Origin: Fidelibacterota bacterium
GTDB lineage: Bacteria; Fidelibacterota; Marinisomatia; Marinisomatales; UBA8229
Direction: 5' to 3'
Assembly (NCBI GenBank): GCA_003535775.1
Contig: DPYO01000209.1
Coordinates: forward strand, 1 to 11,775
DNA: 11,775 bases
In this document: positions 8,301 through 11,775 of the stretch, one piece after another
Numbering within the stretch: position 1 is the first letter of the stretch
Layout of the letters: each line of letters opens with the position of its first letter
Translations under genes and position numbers: made by a program
The notes under the pieces: model-generated
Seen by the model: the letters and a program-made list of their open reading frames with translations, nothing else
What the model was told of the DNA's origin: nothing
Databases searched by the model: none

Positions 8301-8320
8301 TAAATGCTTTAATGACCAAA
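8288..8320 (-). promoter_or_regulatory. Predicted Bacteroidota-type promoter of the leftward operon
   Basis: Read on the minus strand, TTTG (8317-8320) is followed after 21 bases by TATATTTG (8288-8295). This matches the Bacteroidota vegetative consensus of TTTG near -33 and TAnnTTTG near -7. Transcription would begin near 8281, about 20 bases before the dehydrogenase ATG at 8260. A second TATATTTG on the same strand at 8317-8324 has no good upstream partner. The call rests on motif and position only. Confidence 0.55.
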
Positions 8321-8337
8321 TATATTGACTAGTTTTG
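8308..8337 (+). promoter_or_regulatory. Possible promoter of the rightward operon
   Basis: TAGTTTTG at 8330-8337 fits the Bacteroidota -7 consensus TAnnTTTG. A weak -33 partner, TTTA at 8308-8311, lies 18 bases upstream. The start site would fall near 8344, about 40 bases before the ATG at 8386. It overlaps the leftward promoter region, so both units could be controlled from one site. The -33 match is imperfect. Confidence 0.35.
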
Positions 8338-8385
8338 TTGTATAATTAAGAAAGTCATTCGTTTTTAAACAAACTAAATCATTTT

Positions 8386-9117
8386 ATGATTGAATTAGAA
8401 AATAACAATGAAGATGTAAATACAATAATAAATATGAGTAAACCTAAAAAAACCCTATTATCTCCTTCTATGATGTGCGCAGATTTTTTACACCTAGAAG
8501 ATGAGTTGAGTGTATTAAAATCGGAGGGAGTTGATATGCTTCATATAGATATTATGGACGGGCAATACGTTCCAAATTTTACTTTGGGAACTGATTTGGC
8601 AAAGACAATGTATAATTTTAGTGGCATTACATTAGATTACCACCTTATGGTGGAGCAGGCAGATGATACCATCGAATTGTTTACGGAGATACCAGGTTCT
8701 TATGTGACCTTTCATCCAGAAACCAGCAGGCACCCAGTAAGAACCATTCAGAAAATTAGAGACAAAGGGTGTAAACCCGGTATTGCCATTGACCCAGCCA
8801 TTTCTATAGAAACCATAAAACACCTATTGCCTCTTGTAGATATGGTATGTGTTATGACTGTGAATCCTGGGTATGCTGGTCAAGCGCTCATTCCTTTTTG
8901 TTTGGATAAAATAGAAGAATTAAAAGCGTGGCGAACCCTTCACAAAGCAGATTTCTTAATTGAAGTGGATGGAAATGTGAGTTGGGAAAATGTTCCTAAA
9001 ATGATTCGTGTTGGAGCCGATGTTTTGGTATTAGGTACTTCTTCTGTTTTTAACAAAAATGAATCAAGACACGATTCTTACGAACGCTTGAGAAAGACAA
9101 TTCATAGATCCTTATAA
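8386..9117 (+). CDS. Ribulose-phosphate 3-epimerase family protein
   Basis: A 243-residue TIM-barrel ketose-phosphate 3-epimerase. Family signatures are complete: LLSPSMMCADF with S26, HIDIMDGQYVPN with H53 and D55, DYHLMVE with H86, VMTVNPGYAGQ near 156-166 (a phosphate-site loop), and LIEVDGN with D195. The two Asp and two His residues are the metal ligands, and the two Asp are the acid/base pair. The family usually begins close to the LLSPS strand and is about 215-230 residues long. The first 16 residues here (polar, Asn-rich) are therefore extra, and the in-frame ATG at 8434 is an equally likely start; neither has a ribosome-binding site. It opens the rightward unit and is followed 4 bases later by a dehydrogenase. 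Being a sugar-locus copy, it may act on a ketose phosphate other than ribulose-5-phosphate, such as an allulose or tetrulose phosphate (inference). Confidence 0.87.
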   Translation: MIELENNNEDVNTIINMSKPKKTLLSPSMMCADFLHLEDELSVLKSEGVDMLHIDIMDGQYVPNFTLGTDLAKTMYNFSGITLDYHLMVEQADDTIELFTEIPGSYVTFHPETSRHPVRTIQKIRDKGCKPGIAIDPAISIETIKHLLPLVDMVCVMTVNPGYAGQALIPFCLDKIEELKAWRTLHKADFLIEVDGNVSWENVPKMIRVGADVLVLGTSSVFNKNESRHDSYERLRKTIHRSL

Positions 9118-9121
9118 AAAA

Positions 9122-10222
9122 ATGAACAAAATATATTATTTAGACAAACCAGGAGGGACTTTTACTGAAAAGGAAGTTGAAATCCCTGTTCCTCAAAAAG
9201 GTGAAATTTTAGTAAAAACACGACGCACCTCTGTATGTCAGTCAGATGTGGTGATCTATAATCACGGATTGCCAAGAATTAAAGAATGGCCAGCAGTGGT
9301 ACTTCACGAAGTATGTTGTGAGGTTGTTGCATTGGGAGCTGGAGTTGCAAGTTTTTCTGTTGGAGATGTTGTAGGGATTGGTTGTGACATCCCTTGCGGA
9401 AAGCGAGACTGTCTCTATTGTGGAGATGAAGGTACAGGGGATTGGACCAGTTGTCCAGATACTTGGGCCACAGGACATGAATTCCCGGGCTTCTCAAGAG
9501 AATATGCGGTTCTGCCAGATTGGTTTGTAGATTTGGGACCTATAAAAAAGTTTCCAAAAGAGATCGATTTAGATTTGGCTTGCCAGTTAGAACCTTTGGC
9601 TTGTTGCCTGGAAGGAATGACCCGAGTAAACAATTGCATTGAAAACAGAGTCGTGGTTTTGATAGGTGCGGGATCTCAAAGTACCTATGCATTACAAGCT
9701 GCACGTGCTATGGGAGCAAGAAAAATTATTATGGTAAACCGAGGAAAAGAACGTTTAGAACGCGTTTTAAAAGATTTCGGTGACGAAAACACCGTAGGAA
9801 TACTCTGGAATGAACATGTGGTTGAAAACGTATTTAAAGAATGTAAGCCTTTTAATGAACCTCATTTTGTGATGATGAATGTACCACACCAAGCGGGTTA
9901 TGAATTGGCTACCAAATTGGTGGGATACAATACGGTATTGGATGCCCATGCTGGTGTAAAAGGCCCTGAAGGAAAACCAGTGATCATGCACGAGTTAGAT
10001 TTAAACAACGATATTCATTATAAGTTGCAGTGCTTTCAGGCAACGCATGGCTCTTCCATGCATGGGATCAATTTGGCACATGAATTGATTGTCAATAACA
10101 AACTACCTTTGCTGAGTAAAATGACAAACGAGAGTGAACAATTCAAACCCAATCAATTGTTAGAGGCTATCAAAAGAGCGGATGATAGAGATAGTCTAAA
10201 AATAATCATCAATTGGGATTAA
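9122..10222 (+). CDS. Divergent zinc-type medium-chain dehydrogenase
   Basis: A 366-residue cytoplasmic oxidoreductase of the medium-chain dehydrogenase superfamily. The GroES-like half has C39 (VCQSD), H62-E63 and E157 (QLEPLA) at the catalytic-zinc positions, but the usual GHE is LHE. A cysteine-rich lobe (C88, C92, C97, C100, C111) replaces the regular four-cysteine structural-zinc loop and is longer than normal. The Rossmann motif reads GAGSQS (182-187) instead of GxGxxG, yet the preceding strand (RVVVLIGAG) and following helix look normal. The active-site set is intact, so an active NAD(P)-dependent enzyme on a sugar or polyol is likely, with unknown substrate. It starts 4 bases after the epimerase stop, so they are co-transcribed. 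It is clearly not a recent duplicate of the dehydrogenase at 7208-8260, as the zinc lobes and glycine motifs differ. Confidence 0.82.
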   Translation: MNKIYYLDKPGGTFTEKEVEIPVPQKGEILVKTRRTSVCQSDVVIYNHGLPRIKEWPAVVLHEVCCEVVALGAGVASFSVGDVVGIGCDIPCGKRDCLYCGDEGTGDWTSCPDTWATGHEFPGFSREYAVLPDWFVDLGPIKKFPKEIDLDLACQLEPLACCLEGMTRVNNCIENRVVVLIGAGSQSTYALQAARAMGARKIIMVNRGKERLERVLKDFGDENTVGILWNEHVVENVFKECKPFNEPHFVMMNVPHQAGYELATKLVGYNTVLDAHAGVKGPEGKPVIMHELDLNNDIHYKLQCFQATHGSSMHGINLAHELIVNNKLPLLSKMTNESEQFKPNQLLEAIKRADDRDSLKIIINWD

Positions 10223-10251
10223 GTTTTCTATTTTTTTTATAATATTGATCT

Positions 10252-11034
10252 ATGAATAAACACGAACGATTGACCGAAATTTTAGAGTATTTAAAAAGTC
10301 ATAATGAGCTATCTGTAGATGAGGCATGTACTATTTTTAATAGTTCTTCCGCTACCATTCGGCGAGATTTTAGTTATTTGACTGCTAAAAAAAAGGTTGA
10401 AAAAACTTGGGGAGGAATTGCCTCGTTAAGTGACGTTTCTTCAAATAAATTAGGGATTACTTCCCCCGAAAAAAATATTAAAAACTTCGAAGCTAAAATA
10501 TCCATTGCAGCTTATACCGCCAGTTTGATAAAAGATGGGGACGTTGTTATTTTAGATGGAGGTACTACCGTGCTTCAATTGATTCCTTTCTTAAAACATA
10601 AGAAAATTAGAATCATTACCAATTCCTTACTCATTGCTCAACGAATCGATCAAATTTCTGAAGGGTTTGATTTTGAGCTGTTTGTGACTGGCGGGTTTGT
10701 ATATCCACGTTCTGGGATGTTAGTAGGCGCTCAAGTTTCAAATTCTATAAAAGACTTTTATTCTAATTGGTTTATTATGTCAGCAGGAAGCGTTAGTAAC
10801 AAAGGCCTTTTTAATTCAAATTCGCTGGTGGTCGATACAGAAAAAGAAATAATCAAACGTTGTGAGAAATTTGTTGTATTGGCAGATCATACTAAAATTG
10901 GAAAACAAGGTTCTGTGAAATTATGTGATTTGGAAAGGCCAGATATGATCATTACCGATTCAGGCTTTTTAGATTTAGATCCAAAAACAAAAGACATTAT
11001 AGCTGATATTGAAAGTTTACATGTTGTTGAATAG
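10252..11034 (+). CDS. DeoR-family transcriptional repressor
   Basis: A 260-residue regulator. Residues 1-57 form the DeoR winged helix: KHERLTEILEYLKSHNELSVDE, then the recognition-helix segment SSATIRRDFSYL (32-43) and the wing KVEKTWGG. Residues about 80-235 form the isomerase-like sugar-phosphate sensor, with DGDVVILDGGTTVLQL (95-110, including D102), VTGGFV and VLADHTKIG. Members normally repress catabolic operons and release DNA when a phosphorylated intermediate binds. It lies 29 bases after the dehydrogenase stop on the same strand, so it is probably the last gene of the rightward unit and autoregulated. The inverted repeat at 8273-8300 is the best binding-site candidate. The inducer is probably a phosphorylated sugar made by the neighbouring enzymes (inference). 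Complete, with no oddities. Confidence 0.92.
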   Translation: MNKHERLTEILEYLKSHNELSVDEACTIFNSSSATIRRDFSYLTAKKKVEKTWGGIASLSDVSSNKLGITSPEKNIKNFEAKISIAAYTASLIKDGDVVILDGGTTVLQLIPFLKHKKIRIITNSLLIAQRIDQISEGFDFELFVTGGFVYPRSGMLVGAQVSNSIKDFYSNWFIMSAGSVSNKGLFNSNSLVVDTEKEIIKRCEKFVVLADHTKIGKQGSVKLCDLERPDMIITDSGFLDLDPKTKDIIADIESLHVVE

Positions 11035-11097
11035 CAATTTGATTAGTCAAAACAGGCCTTGAAATAATGCTAAAACAAGGATTGGGTCGAGCTATAA

Positions 11098-11509
11098 GGT
11101 TCTGTCCTTTCGCTTTACAATCTGATTATTTAGGAAAAAAAATATTGTTTCGATGATAGCTATCTAATAGAAGATTCATAACTTATATTTCATAATAATT
11201 AGAAAAAAAATGGGGTGAACTATGGTTCTGCCTAAGCGAAAGGCCTTCGATGCGAATTAGTCCCCATTCTTTTATTGATGTTGCAAGAACCATTTAGAAT
11301 TGTAGACGTTAGGGTCTTTTAAAGGTATTAGTTACTGCAACTATTCATTTAAAACACTGTTAGTTATGAAAAAAAATGTAATTGGTATTGATGTCTCAAA
11401 ACTGACCATTGATGCCTATGTTAAAATTGCTCAAGTTCATGCTGAGTTTAGTAATGATACTAAAGGGTTTAGACAATTAGTTAAATGGATTAAGCGTTAT
11501 ACTGATTTT
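11098..11509 (+). mobile_element. IS110-family insertion sequence remnant (left part only)
   Basis: The coding part starts at 11366 with MKKNVIGIDVSK, the first conserved block of IS110 transposases; D9 is the first acidic residue of the DEDD RuvC-like site. Homology fades after about residue 48, so the other catalytic residues and the C-terminal serine-containing domain are missing. The long structured noncoding leader upstream is also typical of IS110, whose ends lack inverted repeats. The left boundary is uncertain; 11098 is where matched segments begin and is only a guess. The element cannot move on its own. Confidence 0.6.
11203..11341 (+). ncRNA. Candidate IS110 bridge-RNA-like structured leader
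   Basis: Two consecutive long-range stems precede the transposase start. Stem 1 pairs AATGGGG (11209-11215) with CCCCATT (11262-11268), extended by four A-T pairs after one mismatch, and encloses a 46-base loop with a small TTCG-ATG-CGAA hairpin (11246-11256). Stem 2 pairs GTTGCA (11280-11285) with TGCAAC (11336-11341) and encloses 50 bases. IS110 bridge RNAs are encoded at this place and carry two loops that bind target and donor DNA. ATGGTTCT (11222-11229) in loop 1 is also the exact complement of AGAACCAT (11286-11293) in loop 2. Expression and boundaries are unknown. As the transposase is broken, this is probably a relic. Confidence 0.4.
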
Positions 11510-11605
11510 AAAATGATGGGCCAAACTGCTGCTCAAATGATTTTAAATAAGGAAAAAGGAAAAGTTAAGAACCCGTTTAACTTTATTGATAGGGAGTCCA
11601 TATAG
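11366..11605 (+). pseudogene. Chimeric remnant: IS110 transposase N-terminus fused to a LacI-type regulator C-terminus
   Basis: A 79-codon open frame. Residues 1-48 match the start of an IS110 transposase (GIDVSK with D9, then NDTKGFRQLVKWIKRY). Residues about 49-79 (MMGQTAAQMILNK, then PFNFIDRESI at the end) do not look like IS110. They look like the last helix and strand of LacI-family (or LacI-like GntR) ligand-binding domains, which typically read G-x-x-A-A-x-x-L-L, a loop, then L-I-x-R-x-S. The simplest reading is a deletion that joined an IS110 copy to the 3' end of a neighbouring regulator gene in frame. Full IS110 transposases are about 300-400 residues, so no transposase activity is expected, nor DNA binding by the regulator tail. 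The LacI part is inferred from about 30 residues and is less certain than the IS110 part. Confidence 0.62.
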
Positions 11606-11775
11606 GCCAGTATCTATCTTCCTGATGATTATATTTTAATAACAGGTTCATAGATTACCAGATAGAATTATTTTAATATGAAATCCTATACTCTTTTTTA
11701 TTTAAGGTTACATCGAATTACCAATCCCAACAAGCACTACAGATAATAAGAGGTAGTGTGCATTAAAGTGTGTCT
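11606..11775. other. Unassigned AT-rich sequence at the right edge
   Basis: I find no gene, recognisable RNA or repeat here. One 22-codon ATG frame (11678-11746, plus) lacks any recognisable features and is probably chance. No right end of the IS110 element can be identified. Confidence 0.5.

Noticed and set aside
11057..11080. CCTTG / CAAGG repeat downstream of the DeoR gene as a terminator.
   Set aside because: Only 5 bp with a 14-base loop and no following T run, so it is too weak to call.
11035..11365. CRISPR-like or tandem repeat structure.
   Set aside because: The repeated segments are single short pairs and are better explained as RNA-structure or guide-like matches in an IS110 leader.
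11678..11746. A 22-codon ATG frame right of the IS110 remnant.
   Set aside because: Too short, with no recognisable motif, promoter or ribosome-binding site.

Overview
The window looks like part of a chromosome from a marine-type member of the Bacteroidota, probably a flavobacterium. The evidence is the AT-rich DNA, the lack of Shine-Dalgarno motifs before most starts, Bacteroidota-type promoter motifs (TTTG followed by TAnnTTTG), and a polysaccharide-utilisation gene content of sulfatases, a GH78 alpha-L-rhamnosidase and secreted accessory enzymes. No SusC/SusD pair, transporter or sugar kinase lies inside the window, so this is one segment of a larger locus.

Layout. The centre is a 125-bp divergent control region (about 8261-8385). 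Leftward from it, on the minus strand, run a GatD-like zinc dehydrogenase, a TIM-barrel sugar isomerase/epimerase (4-nt ATGA overlap), an exported S1 sulfatase, an exported GH78 alpha-L-rhamnosidase, an exported ADP-ribosylglycohydrolase-fold protein, and the first 30 codons of a lipoprotein, probably another sulfatase, that leaves the window at base 1. The gap between the rhamnosidase and the ADP-ribosylglycohydrolase holds a dead 5' stub of a further sulfatase. Rightward, on the plus strand, run a ribulose-phosphate-3-epimerase-like protein, a second and divergent zinc dehydrogenase, and a DeoR-family repressor.

How it may work together (inference). The periplasmic enzymes would desulfate and release rhamnose or a similar unit from a sulfated, rhamnose-containing glycan. 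The cytoplasmic set (two dehydrogenases, TIM-barrel isomerase, ketose-phosphate epimerase) would process a released sugar or polyol. The DeoR protein would control both transcription units. A perfect 8-bp inverted repeat (GTGATTAT-N12-ATAATCAC) covers the -7 box of the predicted leftward promoter and is the best operator candidate.

The right end (about 11090-11605) is an IS110-family remnant. Its short ORF has an IS110 RuvC-type N-terminus (GIDVSK) joined in frame to what looks like the last 30 residues of a LacI-type regulator. The about 250 bases upstream of the ORF hold two consecutive long-range stem-loops and short matched segments that resemble an IS110 bridge-RNA region. Together with the sulfatase stub, this suggests the locus has been trimmed by deletions and mobile-element activity. 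The last 170 bases show no recognisable feature.
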